A DNA stretch of 64,000 nucleotides, from assembly GCA_050187875.1 (NCBI GenBank), contig JBFWXB010000028.1:1-64000 (forward strand). The letters run 5' to 3'. Of this stretch, positions 25,791 through 34,442 are shown piece after piece. Each line of letters opens with the position of its first letter. Position 1 is the first letter of the stretch. The position numbers were made by a program, and so were the translations under genes. This DNA is from JAFKKS01 sp050187875. Lineage in GTDB: Bacteria; Pseudomonadota; Alphaproteobacteria; Rhizobiales; Xanthobacteraceae. Below the pieces are notes generated by a model. The model was not told the origin of the DNA. It saw only the letters and a program-made list of their open reading frames with translations, and did no database searches.

Positions 25791-26705
25791 TTACGCCTGC
25801 ATGCCCCAGCGGCGCACCGTGGCGTTCTCGATGCCGCGGAAGATGACGCTCTCCACGAACAGCCCGATCATGATGACCATGAACAGTCCGGCGAAGACGG
25901 ACGGCGTTTCGAGCTGGTTGCGGTTCTCGAAGATGAACCAGCCCAATCCGCCGCTGCGCGACGACACGCCGAAGACGAGCTCCGCGGCGATCAAGGTGCG
26001 CCACGCGAAGGCCCAGCCGATCTTCAGCCCCGTCAGGATGGACGGGAAGGCGGCGGGCACCAGGAGCTGCGTGACATAGGAGAGGCCGTGCAGCCCGCAA
26101 TTCTGCCCCGCCATCCGCAGCGTCGGGCTCACCGACATGAAGCCGGTATGGGTGTTGAGCGCGACAGCCCAGAGAACGGAGTGAACGATCACGAAGACGA
26201 GGCTCTTCTCACCGAGGCCGAACCACAGAAGCGCCAACGGCAGGAGCGCGATCGCCGGCAGCGGATTGAACATCGCTGTGAGCGTCGAGAGAAGGTCGGT
26301 GCCGACGCGGGTCGAGACGGCGAGCGTCGTGAAGATGGCGGCGAGTGCGAGGCCGGCCGCATAGCCCATCAAGAGGATGCGTAGCGAGGTCAACGTGCGT
26401 TCGATGAGCGGCCCGGGGGGCACGAGCGCGGTCCACAGCGCCGACAGCGTCTCGCTCAGGCTTGGAAAGAGCAGCGGATTGGACAGATACGTCGCATAGG
26501 CTTGCCAGATGATCCCGAGCACGATGAGAATCGTGAGCCGGCGCACTAGCGTGATCTCGGACATCCGTTCGAAAAAGCCGAGCGGCCGGGCCGCGTCACC
26601 GATTGTGCCGACCTTGTCGGTCTTGAGGACGCGCTCCGGTCGCTTCGGCGGCGAGAGCCGCGCGCCTTTGCTGGACATCGCGGAAGGGAGAGCTTGCTCA
26701 GACAT
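25791..26705 (-). CDS. NitT/TauT-type ABC importer permease
   Basis: A permease of 304 residues with about six membrane helices, of the SsuC/TauC/NrtB group. The EAA-like loop appears as AGQNCGLHGLSYVTQLLVPA. The start at 26705 overlaps the end of the ATPase gene, so the two are translationally coupled. Together with that ATPase and the divergent binding protein it forms one importer. The substrate group includes nitrate, taurine, sulfonates, pyrimidine precursors and aromatic acids; the sequence does not decide among them. Confidence 0.9.
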   Translation of the reverse strand: MSEQALPSAMSSKGARLSPPKRPERVLKTDKVGTIGDAARPLGFFERMSEITLVRRLTILIVLGIIWQAYATYLSNPLLFPSLSETLSALWTALVPPGPLIERTLTSLRILLMGYAAGLALAAIFTTLAVSTRVGTDLLSTLTAMFNPLPAIALLPLALLWFGLGEKSLVFVIVHSVLWAVALNTHTGFMSVSPTLRMAGQNCGLHGLSYVTQLLVPAAFPSILTGLKIGWAFAWRTLIAAELVFGVSSRSGGLGWFIFENRNQLETPSVFAGLFMVIMIGLFVESVIFRGIENATVRRWGMQA

Positions 26706-27540
26706 TGTGAACCTCGATGGCCAGGTCCGTTTCCACCTTGTCGGCGAACAGCATGCCATGCACGCGCTTGTGCACCTCTTCGAAGCCGGACGTGCCGATA
26801 TCGTCGAAGCCGAGGTCTTCGACGTCGAGCTCGGCTTTCACCTGGCCCGGATGCGGCGACATCAAGAGGATGCGGCTGCCGACAAGGAGCGCCTCCTCGA
26901 TCGAATGCGTGACGAAGATTACGGTGAAGCGCACGTCGTCCCAGAGTGCGACGAGCTCCTCCTGCATCTTGCGGCGCGTGAGCGCATCGAGCGCGGCGAA
27001 GGGCTCGTCCATGAGCAGCACCGCAGGCTCCATCGCCAGCGCACGGGCGATGGCGACGCGCTGCTTCATGCCGCCCGAGAGCATATGCGGGTGCACGTTC
27101 TCGAAGCGCGTGAGATTGACCTTGGCGAGTAGCGATCGCGCGTGGTCGATCGCTTCCTTGCGCGGCATCTTGTTATTATGGACGAGGGGGAAGACCACGT
27201 TGCCCAGCACCGTGCGCCAGGGCAGGAGCTGGTCGAATTCCTGGAAAACCATCATCCGGTCGGGGCCTGGCCGCTCGATCGTCTTGCCGCGCAAGCGAAT
27301 CGCGCCTTCGACCGGCGGCATGAATCCGGCGATCGATTTGAGAAGCGTCGACTTGCCACACCCCGACGGTCCGAGCAGCACGAAGCGGTCCGCTTCATAG
27401 ACGTCAAATCCGACCCGCCAGGTGGCGGTGACGAGGTGCTGTTTCGTCTTGTATTGCAGCGTCACGTCGTCAACCGTCAGCAGCGGAGACGGGTCCTGCG
27501 CGCCCGGCTGTTGTAAAGCGGCTCTTGTGCCGTCCAGCAT
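26698..27540 (-). CDS. NitT/TauT-type ABC importer ATPase
   Basis: An ATP-binding subunit of 280 residues. The Walker A motif is GPSGCGKST, the signature is LSGGMKQR, and Walker B is LLMDEPFAALDA. The Q-loop lies in VFQEFDQLLPW, a form typical of the SsuB/TauB group. It precedes and overlaps the permease gene. An AGGGGAAG site precedes the ATG. It diverges from the binding-protein gene across 164 bp. Confidence 0.93.
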   Translation of the reverse strand: MLDGTRAALQQPGAQDPSPLLTVDDVTLQYKTKQHLVTATWRVGFDVYEADRFVLLGPSGCGKSTLLKSIAGFMPPVEGAIRLRGKTIERPGPDRMMVFQEFDQLLPWRTVLGNVVFPLVHNNKMPRKEAIDHARSLLAKVNLTRFENVHPHMLSGGMKQRVAIARALAMEPAVLLMDEPFAALDALTRRKMQEELVALWDDVRFTVIFVTHSIEEALLVGSRILLMSPHPGQVKAELDVEDLGFDDIGTSGFEEVHKRVHGMLFADKVETDLAIEVHNV

Positions 27541-27577
27541 TTCTTCCCCTGTGTTTGTTATAGAGGGTGTGGCCGTA

Positions 27578-27589
27578 CGCCATATGGCG
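27578..27589. promoter_or_regulatory. Perfect palindrome in a divergent promoter region
   Basis: The 12-base perfect palindrome CGCCATATGGCG lies in the 164-bp region between the ATPase gene and the binding-protein gene. On the minus strand a TATAAC-like box (within CCTCTATAACAAAC) follows it before the ATPase start. Position and symmetry make it a candidate operator for a local regulator, but no regulator gene is adjacent. Confidence 0.3.
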
Positions 27590-27704
27590 CCAACTGGCCA
27601 ACCCTAACCGCTGTGGTATCGTCCTGGGAAGCGTTACGCCAGAGGCCCCGCCAAGTCCGCGCGGCGGCTACCACATCAAGCAACACATCGCGAGAGGAAG
27701 AAGC

Positions 27705-28706
27705 ATGTTTCGTAAGGCCGCCCTCATTGCCGCATTGCTCTGTGCCGTCGGGCTTCCGGCGAAAGCGCGCGCGGAAGCCGGTACGCTGCGGCTCGCCCAG
27801 CAGTTCGGTCTTGGCTACATGCAGTTCCCGGTCATGCAGGATCAGAAGCTGATCGAGAAGCATGCCAAAGCGGCCGGCCTTGGCGACATCAAGATCCAAT
27901 GGGCGACGTTCCGCTCGAGCGACGTGATGAACGACGCGCTCATTTCCGGCAGCGTCGATTTCGTCTGCCTCGGCATCCCCGGCATCATCACCATCTGGTC
28001 GAAGACCAAGGGCACGGCGATCGAAGTCAAGGGGGCGACGGGCTTCAACGTCTCGCCGCTGATGCTGCTTTCACGCGACCCCGCGATCAAGACGCTGGCC
28101 GACTTCAAGGACCAGCATCGCATCGCGCTCCCCGCCATCAAGGTCTCGATGCAGGCGATCATCCTGCAGATGGCGGCGGCGAAAGCCTTCGGCGACGCCA
28201 AATACAACGCGCTCGATCATCTCACCGTATCGATGGCGCATCCCGACGCGACGGCCGCCATGCTTGGCGGCAAAAGCGAGATCGTCGCCAATTTCTCGTC
28301 CTCGCCCTTTCAATATCGGCAGCTCAAGAATCCGGCCATCCACCGCATCCTCACCAGCACCGAGCTGTTCTCCGAGCCGCTGTCCTTCAACGTGATCGCG
28401 GCGACCGGGAAATTCCGCACGGAAAATCCGAAGCTCTATGGCGCCTTCCTCGCGGCTTTGAAGGAGGCCACGGATTTCATCAATGCCGACAAGAAGCGCG
28501 CGGCGGAGATTTATCTGCGCGTCACCGGCGACAAGGCGCCGCTCGATGAGACGGTGGAAATCCTCAATGACCCGGCCATTCAGTACACGACGAGCGTCGG
28601 CGGCATCGATGCTTTCGTGAAGTTCATGGCGAAGGTCGGCACGTTGAAGAACCCGCCGAACGATTGGCGCGATATGTTCTTCCCCGAAGCGCTGGCGGCG
28701 AAGTAA
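27705..28706 (+). CDS. NitT/TauT-type periplasmic binding protein
   Basis: A solute-binding protein of 333 residues with a signal peptide ending ARA-EAG. The fold is indicated by LRLAQQFGLGYMQFPVM, followed by SGSVDFVCLGIPG and the aromatic-rich WRDMFFPEALA tail seen in the NMT1/SsuA-like group. AGAGGAAG precedes the ATG. It diverges from its presumed permease and ATPase genes. Six bases after its stop begins a FAH-family enzyme gene, so the imported compound may be a substrate of that enzyme. Confidence 0.88.
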   Translation: MFRKAALIAALLCAVGLPAKARAEAGTLRLAQQFGLGYMQFPVMQDQKLIEKHAKAAGLGDIKIQWATFRSSDVMNDALISGSVDFVCLGIPGIITIWSKTKGTAIEVKGATGFNVSPLMLLSRDPAIKTLADFKDQHRIALPAIKVSMQAIILQMAAAKAFGDAKYNALDHLTVSMAHPDATAAMLGGKSEIVANFSSSPFQYRQLKNPAIHRILTSTELFSEPLSFNVIAATGKFRTENPKLYGAFLAALKEATDFINADKKRAAEIYLRVTGDKAPLDETVEILNDPAIQYTTSVGGIDAFVKFMAKVGTLKNPPNDWRDMFFPEALAAK

Positions 28707-28712
28707 GCCGCC

Positions 28713-29894
28713 ATGGCCGTGCTTCGTCTCGATACCGCCGCGGCGCTTCCCGTCGACGGCGCCAAGGGAACGCTGGTCGGCCGCGTCTGGCGGCCGGATC
28801 TCGGCGGCCCCGCGATCGTCGTCGTGCGCGACGGCGGTGTGCATGACATTTCGCGCGCCTTCCCGACAATGCGGGATCTGTGTGAGGCAGAACACGCGGC
28901 GGCGGCCGTTGCCAAGGCGCAAGGCGAGAAGATTGGCGAACTCGCTGCGATTCTGGCCAACACCGTCGAGGCGACGCGCGATGAGCGCAAGCCGTGGCTC
29001 GTCGCGCCGAACGATCTGCAGGCGATCAAAGCGGCGGGGGTGACCTTTGCCGTCTCGCTTCTCGAGCGGGTGATCGAGGAGCAGGCGCGCGGTGCGCCGG
29101 AGCGCGCTGCCGCCGCGCGTGCGGAGGTGGAAGCGGCGCTCGGCGGCGCCGTCGAGCGTCTCAAGCCCGGCTCGCCCGAAGCGATGGAACTCAAGAAGCT
29201 CCTGCAGGCGAAGGGCCTGTGGTCGCAATATCTCGAAGTGGGTATCGGCCCCGACGCCGAGATTTTCACCAAGGCGCAGCCGATGAGCGCCGTTGGTACG
29301 GGCGCATTGATCGGCATTCTCGCGGCCTCGCATTGGAACAATCCGGAGCCGGAGGTCGTCGTCGTCGTGAACTCCAGGGGCGCGATCGTCGGCGCGACGC
29401 TCGGCAACGACGTCAATTTGCGCGACATCGAGGGCCGCTCGGCGCTTCTCTTGAGCAAGGCCAAGGACAACAATGCGTCGACGGCGATCGGGCCCTTCAT
29501 CCGGCTCTTCGACGGAGGGTTCAGCCTCGACGATGTGCGTGACGCGGACGTGCGACTCGTTGTCGAGGGAACGGACGGCTTTCGTCTCGATGGATCGAGC
29601 CACGTCGCGAAGATCAGCCGCGATCCGGCCGATCTCGTCGCGCAGATGCTCGGGCGGCATCATCAATATCCGGATGGTGCCGTCCTTTTCCTCGGCACCA
29701 TGTTTGCGCCGATCAAGGACCGCGATGGACCGGGCCAGGGCTTCACCCATCACGAGGGCGACGTTGTCACCATCGCGTCCGACAAGCTCGGCGCGCTCGT
29801 CAATGTCGTGACGACGTCGGATCGTGCACCGCCTTGGACGTTCGGCCCCGGCGCGCTGATGCACAATCTCGCCAAACGCGGGTTGCTCAAATAA
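28713..29894 (+). CDS. Long FAH-family enzyme (keto-acid dehydratase-like)
   Basis: A protein of 393 residues of the fumarylacetoacetate hydrolase superfamily, about 100 longer than the other FAH protein in this window. The metal-site segments appear as IGPDAEIF, EPEVVVVV and GNDVNLRDIEG. Proteins of this length include 2-keto-3-deoxy-sugar-acid dehydratases (XylX-like), which is a possible but unproven role. It starts 6 bases after a NitT/TauT-type binding protein and probably shares its transcript. Its 3' end overlaps the convergent YbaK gene by 8 bases. Confidence 0.82.
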   Translation: MAVLRLDTAAALPVDGAKGTLVGRVWRPDLGGPAIVVVRDGGVHDISRAFPTMRDLCEAEHAAAAVAKAQGEKIGELAAILANTVEATRDERKPWLVAPNDLQAIKAAGVTFAVSLLERVIEEQARGAPERAAAARAEVEAALGGAVERLKPGSPEAMELKKLLQAKGLWSQYLEVGIGPDAEIFTKAQPMSAVGTGALIGILAASHWNNPEPEVVVVVNSRGAIVGATLGNDVNLRDIEGRSALLLSKAKDNNASTAIGPFIRLFDGGFSLDDVRDADVRLVVEGTDGFRLDGSSHVAKISRDPADLVAQMLGRHHQYPDGAVLFLGTMFAPIKDRDGPGQGFTHHEGDVVTIASDKLGALVNVVTTSDRAPPWTFGPGALMHNLAKRGLLK

Positions 29895-30369
29895 TGCTGA
29901 TCACTTTCGCCTTGGTCGCGTCGCGCAGCGCCGGCGGCGCGACGGAGAACACTGCGCGCGGTGTGCCGGCCGCCGCCCACACGACGTCGTAGGTCAACAG
30001 ATCGCCATCCATGTAGGTCGCGAGCGACTGGTCATGACCAAAGGGCGGGATGCCGCCGATCGCGTAGCCGGTGATCGCGCGCACGGCGTCGGCATCGGGC
30101 CGGCGCAGCTTCTCGCCGAGATGCGCCGCCATTGCCTTCTCGTTCACCCGGTTATGGCCGGCGACAAGGAGGAGATACGGCGTGCTGCTCTGCGTGCCGA
30201 CGAACACCAGCGACTTGACGATCTGCCCGACGACCACGCCACAGGCGGCGGCGGCTTCCTCCGCCGTGCGCGTCGAGGCGTCCATTTCGCGCACCGTGAT
30301 GGGCAACCCCAATGCGTCGGCAGCGCGCTGGACCTTCGACGCGCTCCCCGTCAGACCTTGCAAAGACAT
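29887..30369 (-). CDS. YbaK/EbsC-family aminoacyl-tRNA deacylase
   Basis: A single-domain protein of 160 residues of the YbaK/ProXp group, which hydrolyse mischarged tRNAs such as Cys- or Ala-tRNA(Pro). The conserved lysine is seen in QIVKSLVFVG, and the GYAIGGIPPFGH segment carries the family GxxPPxG motif. There is no synthetase domain. It overlaps the convergent FAH-family gene end by 8 bases. Confidence 0.88.
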   Translation of the reverse strand: MSLQGLTGSASKVQRAADALGLPITVREMDASTRTAEEAAAACGVVVGQIVKSLVFVGTQSSTPYLLLVAGHNRVNEKAMAAHLGEKLRRPDADAVRAITGYAIGGIPPFGHDQSLATYMDGDLLTYDVVWAAAGTPRAVFSVAPPALRDATKAKVISII

Positions 30370-30459
30370 ACGACCTGTCCCGTTTTCGGACGTAAAAACA
30401 TAGCGATAACGCCATCGCCCGGCTTTGTCTCATGCGCGGGCGGTGATACTTTGTTAACC

Positions 30460-31035
30460 ATGAGTGAGCCTGAGCAAGCGTTACCACAAAGCCACGGGCC
30501 GCGGCCATCGCGGCTGAAAGAGGCCGTTCGCGAGGCCCGCATCGAGGCGGCCGAGCGCACCGGGGTCGTTGTCGATCTGCGCGACGCCGAATTGGCGCGG
30601 CTCGAGCTTTTGAACGATGCGCTCGATCCTGTCTTCGAGGATGTCCCCCCGAATGTTGAACTGTTCGACCGCGGGATGTCGCGCGGCGACCAGCCGCGGC
30701 TGTGGATCGACATGATCGCGCATGTGGCGATGGGACGCGACAAGCGGACCTACCGCTTCTTGCAGGACAGCCGTTTTGGCCGGCGTATCTTGGCGGAATC
30801 GACCGAGATTCCCGTCATCGTCGATGCGGTCACGCGCTATATCGCGCGGCGGCTGGTGGAGCGCGACCGCCAGCTGTCGGGCGACGAGACGGGAGCGGAC
30901 AGCCTGACTCGCTATGTCTCCGCCCTGCAGCGCGGACGCCGCTGGCGCGGCTTCGCACTCTTCGTCTTGGGCGCGCTGATCGGGATCGTCGCGCTGCTTG
31001 CAGCGGCGTGGTTCCTCGATCCGTTCAATTACTAG
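30460..31035 (+). CDS. Hypothetical protein with one C-terminal membrane helix
   Basis: A protein of 191 residues that I do not recognise beyond a conserved alphaproteobacterial look. A soluble, charged N-terminal part (about 1-160, with LWIDMIAHVAMGRDKRTYRF) precedes a single hydrophobic helix at about 163-186, ending FLDPFNY. The tail would face the periplasm if the body is cytoplasmic. Its 3' end overlaps the convergent phosphoesterase gene by 11 bases. Confidence 0.7.
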   Translation: MSEPEQALPQSHGPRPSRLKEAVREARIEAAERTGVVVDLRDAELARLELLNDALDPVFEDVPPNVELFDRGMSRGDQPRLWIDMIAHVAMGRDKRTYRFLQDSRFGRRILAESTEIPVIVDAVTRYIARRLVERDRQLSGDETGADSLTRYVSALQRGRRWRGFALFVLGALIGIVALLAAAWFLDPFNY

Positions 31036-31936
31036 AGGACGAGGTCAAGTCGCGCGTCTCGACCGTCGCGATGCCGCCCTCGTGCGGCACATAGGACCGG
31101 CAGATCATTTCGCAGCGTCCATCCGCGATGCGATAGAGATTGTAGCCCGCGCGCTCCGGTTCCAGCGTCGTTGCCGCCGATGCCGACGGCACGCCGACAG
31201 CCGGGATTTTCCGTTCCGATCCGTCAAGCCAGCCCAGCGAGCGCGTGTGGTTGTGGCCGTAGAGGACGAGCTCCGCGCCGCGCTCGCGCAGCACCTGACG
31301 GAAGGCGCCGGCATCGATCAGGCGTTTGAAACGATCACGCCCATGCGAGAGCGGCGGATGATGCAGCAGCACGATCCGGAACAAACCCTCATGGCGCAGC
31401 TGTGAGAGCGTCGCGTCAAGCCGCAGCAGCTGGTCGGCGCCGAGGCGTCCCGTCGCCATGAACGGAGCGGTTGGAATGGCGGTCGAAAGCCCGACCAGGG
31501 CGACATCGCCGCGGCGGCGCACGAACGGAAATGCGAGCGGCGCATCGGCCGGCGCGCCTGCGCCGATGCCGTCAGCGCGCATATACTCGCCCCAGTGCCG
31601 TTGCGGCTCATGCGCTGCCGCCCGCACGTAGGCGTCGTGATTTCCGGGGACGAACGTCACGTCGTGCGGCGTGCCAAGCCGCGTCAGGAAGGCGCGCGCC
31701 GGCGCAAACTCCCCCGCCAATGCGATATTGACGAGATCGCCGGTGACGGCGATGTGATCCGGCGCGGCCACCTGGATGTCACGCACGACGGCGTCGAGCA
31801 CCTCGGAGAGATGATGGACGCTTCGCCGCCGCACCCAATTGGTGAAGCCGATCGCCCGCTTGCTGGCGAGTTCAGCCAGACGCGGACGCGGCATCGGAGC
31901 AAGGTGCGGATCGGAAAGGTGCGCCAGGACGAACAT
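31025..31936 (-). CDS. Calcineurin-like metallophosphoesterase
   Basis: A cytoplasmic protein of 303 residues with the full dinuclear-metal motif set: D-x-H in LSDPH, GD in VTGDL, GNHD in VPGNHDAY, the paired histidines in LLHHPPLSHG, and GHNH in LYGHNHTR. The arrangement is like the CpdA/Icc class III cyclic nucleotide phosphodiesterases. The substrate is not determined by these motifs. The start at 31936 fits the family; an ATG six codons earlier is possible. A strong hairpin lies 66 bases upstream. Confidence 0.88.
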   Translation of the reverse strand: MFVLAHLSDPHLAPMPRPRLAELASKRAIGFTNWVRRRSVHHLSEVLDAVVRDIQVAAPDHIAVTGDLVNIALAGEFAPARAFLTRLGTPHDVTFVPGNHDAYVRAAAHEPQRHWGEYMRADGIGAGAPADAPLAFPFVRRRGDVALVGLSTAIPTAPFMATGRLGADQLLRLDATLSQLRHEGLFRIVLLHHPPLSHGRDRFKRLIDAGAFRQVLRERGAELVLYGHNHTRSLGWLDGSERKIPAVGVPSASAATTLEPERAGYNLYRIADGRCEMICRSYVPHEGGIATVETRDLTSSSSN

Positions 31937-32001
31937 TGTGCGCGCATAATGCATGCGCACACCGCGCCGGGCACCATGGGATTGTCGGCGTCCAAAAGAA
32001 T

Positions 32002-32031
32002 GACGGCGCCCCCGGGGGGAGGGGCGCCGTC
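32002..32031. other. Strong hairpin in a divergent leader region
   Basis: GACGGCGCCCC and GGGGCGCCGTC form a perfect 11-bp stem with an 8-base loop. On the minus strand it is followed by ATTCTTTT, giving a terminator-like structure 66 bases before the phosphoesterase start. It could be an attenuator for that gene, or a stop for antisense transcripts leaving the NUDIX gene. The rest of the 232-bp spacer shows nothing else recognisable. Confidence 0.55.
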
Positions 32032-32168
32032 TCAACGGCGGGGCGAGGGAGGGGGAACGACCCGCCGCGAAGGACACTCGGCAAATAGGGTCTGGTGTCC
32101 TGCAAACAAGATGGGCAAAACAACGCAGCCATGCAGGCCATGCGCGGCTTAGGGGCGTTTGTCGGGAA

Positions 32169-32642
32169 ATGTCTAAATTTTTGCGCCGATTCAGCCCCGT
32201 GACGCTGATGGGCATCCATATCCTCGGTCGTTTGACGCGCGGCGTGACGCTGGGCGTGCGCGGCATGGTGCTGACGCCTGAGGGGAGGGTGCTGCTGGTC
32301 AAGCACAGCTACCTGCCCGGGTGGCACTTGCCCGGTGGCGGCGTCGATGCCGGCGAAACCGTGCAGCATGCGCTCGCCCGGGAGCTGAGCGAAGAAGGCG
32401 GCGTCACCCTCACCGCGGAGCCGGCCTTGTTCGGCTTCTACCTCAATCGCGGGCCGGCCCAGCGCGACCATGTCGCGCTCTTTGTGGTGCGCGACTTCAC
32501 CCACGCGCCGCTGAAGCCGAACCGCGAAATTGTGGATTGCAAATTATTCCCCGCGCAGGCTTTGCCGGCCGAGACGACGGGCGCCACGCGGCGGCGCATC
32601 GCCGAGGTGATCGACGGCGCGCCCCGCAGCGAGGTTTGGTAA
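32169..32642 (+). CDS. NUDIX hydrolase
   Basis: A protein of 157 residues whose NUDIX box is complete (GGGVDAGE, then REL and SEEGG, at about residues 55-77), matching Gx5Ex7REUxEExGU. It hydrolyses a nucleoside diphosphate linked to some other group; the substrate is unknown. The N-terminal 30 residues are basic with a possible short hydrophobic stretch. It precedes a GNAT acetyltransferase gene by 75 bases. Confidence 0.9.
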   Translation: MSKFLRRFSPVTLMGIHILGRLTRGVTLGVRGMVLTPEGRVLLVKHSYLPGWHLPGGGVDAGETVQHALARELSEEGGVTLTAEPALFGFYLNRGPAQRDHVALFVVRDFTHAPLKPNREIVDCKLFPAQALPAETTGATRRRIAEVIDGAPRSEVW

Positions 32643-32717
32643 AAAAGGCAGAGGACAAGGACAAATGGATTTCGCTGCAGCGGGATGCTAAGCGCGTCGG
32701 GACATTAGGCACTGCCG

Positions 32718-33230
32718 ATGAACGATCTCACCGTCACCATCTTGCCGGAAACCGAGGCGGACGCGCTGCCGATCGAGCGGCTGCATGAACGCACCTTCGG
32801 GCCGGGCCGTTACGCGCGCAGCGCCTTCCGCATCCGTGAGCGCGTGCCGCATCGTCTCGACCTGTCCTTCACGGCGCGCATCGGGACCCTGCTGGTCGGC
32901 TCGATCTGGCAGACATCGATCGTCATCGGGAAAACGCCGTCCCTCTTTCTCGGGCCCGTGACCGTCGAACCGCCGTTCCGCGGCCGCGGGATTGGGCAAT
33001 TGCTGATCCAGCGCTCCTTGGCTGAGGCGCGCGCCAAGGGCCATCGCCTGGTCGTCCTTGTCGGCGACGAGCCCTATTACGGCCGGCTCGGCTTCCGGCC
33101 TATCGCCAAGGGTAGGGCGGTGATGCCGGCCCCCGTTGATCCGGCCCGGCTTCTCGTCTGCGAACTGGTCGAAGGCGCTTTTTCCGGCGTTTCCGGGCCG
33201 ATTCGCCCCGATTATGGTCCGCTGACATAG
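32718..33230 (+). CDS. GNAT-family N-acetyltransferase
   Basis: An acetyltransferase of 170 residues of the YhbS-like group. The acetyl-CoA binding motif A is seen as FRGRGIGQLLIQRSL within VEPPFRGRG, and YYGRLGFRP is the typical motif B. The acceptor is unknown. It follows the NUDIX gene on the same strand. Confidence 0.87.
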   Translation: MNDLTVTILPETEADALPIERLHERTFGPGRYARSAFRIRERVPHRLDLSFTARIGTLLVGSIWQTSIVIGKTPSLFLGPVTVEPPFRGRGIGQLLIQRSLAEARAKGHRLVVLVGDEPYYGRLGFRPIAKGRAVMPAPVDPARLLVCELVEGAFSGVSGPIRPDYGPLT

Positions 33231-33323
33231 CCCTCTGCTGGCGCGGCCGGCGACTGATGATGCCTTGCTCAAGGCTGCAGGATTCGCCCTGTCCCTGCGT
33301 TTAAACGTCTGAAGCGCACGTTC

Positions 33324-33375
33324 TTTGTGCGACTGTGGACCTGAGCGATGCGAAATCTCTCGACTTTGTGCGATT
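33324..33375. repeat. Direct repeats before the ECF sigma gene
   Basis: TTTGTGCGA occurs at 33324-33332 and again at 33365-33373, a 41-base spacing, in the 245-bp region before the sigma factor gene. The two could be paired binding sites or promoter parts for the sigma operon. No GGAAC-type ECF minus-35 box was found, so autoregulation is not visible. Confidence 0.3.
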
Positions 33376-33475
33376 CTAGGAGCGATTCCCGGCACGACGG
33401 ATCGCGGGACCTTGCTTCCGCCTTCGCATCGGCGTTCCGGGTCAGGGGCGTTCAGGACTTGGCGAAAGAGCACAG

Positions 33476-34027
33476 ATGCGGGAGCCGAGCGATGAAAGCC
33501 TCATGCAGCGCGTCGCGTGCGGCGATCAGCAGGCGTTTCGGACGCTCGCGCAGCGCCATTCGTCGCGCGCGGCAGGCCTTGCCCGCCGGATGATGGGAAG
33601 CGAAGCCGATGCGGAAGAGATCGTCCAGGAAGCCCTTCTTCGAGTCTGGATCAATGCGCCGCGCTGGCGGCCGCTCGCGACCTTCCGCACCTGGTTCTAT
33701 CGTATCGTCTTCAATCTCTGCCTCAGCCGGCGCCGCCGGCCGGTGGCGCTTGCCCTCGAGGCCGCGGGTGAAGTCGTCGATCCGGCCTTGGGTCCCGCCG
33801 ACATCCTCGAGCGGGACGAGACGGAGCGCCGCGTCGCTGCGGCGATCGATGCGCTTCCTGAGCGGCAGCGGGCGGCCATCCTCCTCACGTATCGCGAAGA
33901 GCTCAGCAATGCGGAGGTCGCAGCCGTCATCGATACGTCCATTTCCGGCGTGGAAACACTCCTCGTGCGTGCGCGCCGCAGCCTTCGCGCCAAGCTCGGC
34001 GCGGATTTGAAGAAAGGCGAGGGTTAG
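33476..34027 (+). CDS. ECF-type RNA polymerase sigma factor
   Basis: A sigma factor of 183 residues with only regions 2 and 4. Region 2 shows DAEEIVQEALLRVW and FRTWFYRIVFNLCLSRRRR. Region 4 shows LPERQRAAILLTYREELSNAEVAAVI and VETLLVRARRSLRAKL. Two downstream genes encode a one-helix membrane protein and a periplasmic sensor, the layout of CnrH-CnrY-CnrX. The sigma factor therefore probably responds to an envelope signal and drives the efflux genes that follow. Confidence 0.92.
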   Translation: MREPSDESLMQRVACGDQQAFRTLAQRHSSRAAGLARRMMGSEADAEEIVQEALLRVWINAPRWRPLATFRTWFYRIVFNLCLSRRRRPVALALEAAGEVVDPALGPADILERDETERRVAAAIDALPERQRAAILLTYREELSNAEVAAVIDTSISGVETLLVRARRSLRAKLGADLKKGEG

Positions 34028-34031
34028 GCTC

Positions 34032-34442
34032 ATGACCCCAGACGACACTCCAAACAACGCGAACCTAAAAACAACCGCGGCCGGGACCGACCGTTTCGAC
34101 GCGATGATCAAGCGCAGCGTTGCGGCCGACGCGGACAACGATACCGCAATCGGCGCGCGCGCATTGGCGCGGCTCGCCGCCGCCCCATTGCCGGCGCAAC
34201 GCGGCACGTTCCTGTCGCGGTGGTGGCCGGATGCGCTGCTCAATCTCGATTTCGCACCGGCTTGGCCGCGCATCGCCGGCCTCGCATGCGCGGGCGCCTT
34301 CGGCATCGCCATCGGCCTGTTCGGCGTCAATGTCGCGCCGCGCGATTCGGCGGCCGTCGCTGCTCCCGCTAGCGTCTTCGTGGAAGCAGACCTTGGGCCG
34401 CTTGCCGCTTCGCCCGAGGCCTTGACGGGAGCGCTGCCGTGA
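34032..34442 (+). CDS. Single-pass membrane protein, probable anti-sigma factor
   Basis: A protein of 136 residues with a polar N-terminal part (about 1-75), one hydrophobic helix (about 81-101) and a short Ala-rich outer tail. It is not recognisable by sequence. Size, topology and position between an ECF sigma gene and a periplasmic sensor gene match anti-sigma factors such as CnrY. It starts 4 bases after the sigma stop, and its own stop overlaps the next start (GTGA). Confidence 0.65.
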   Translation: MTPDDTPNNANLKTTAAGTDRFDAMIKRSVAADADNDTAIGARALARLAAAPLPAQRGTFLSRWWPDALLNLDFAPAWPRIAGLACAGAFGIAIGLFGVNVAPRDSAAVAAPASVFVEADLGPLAASPEALTGALP

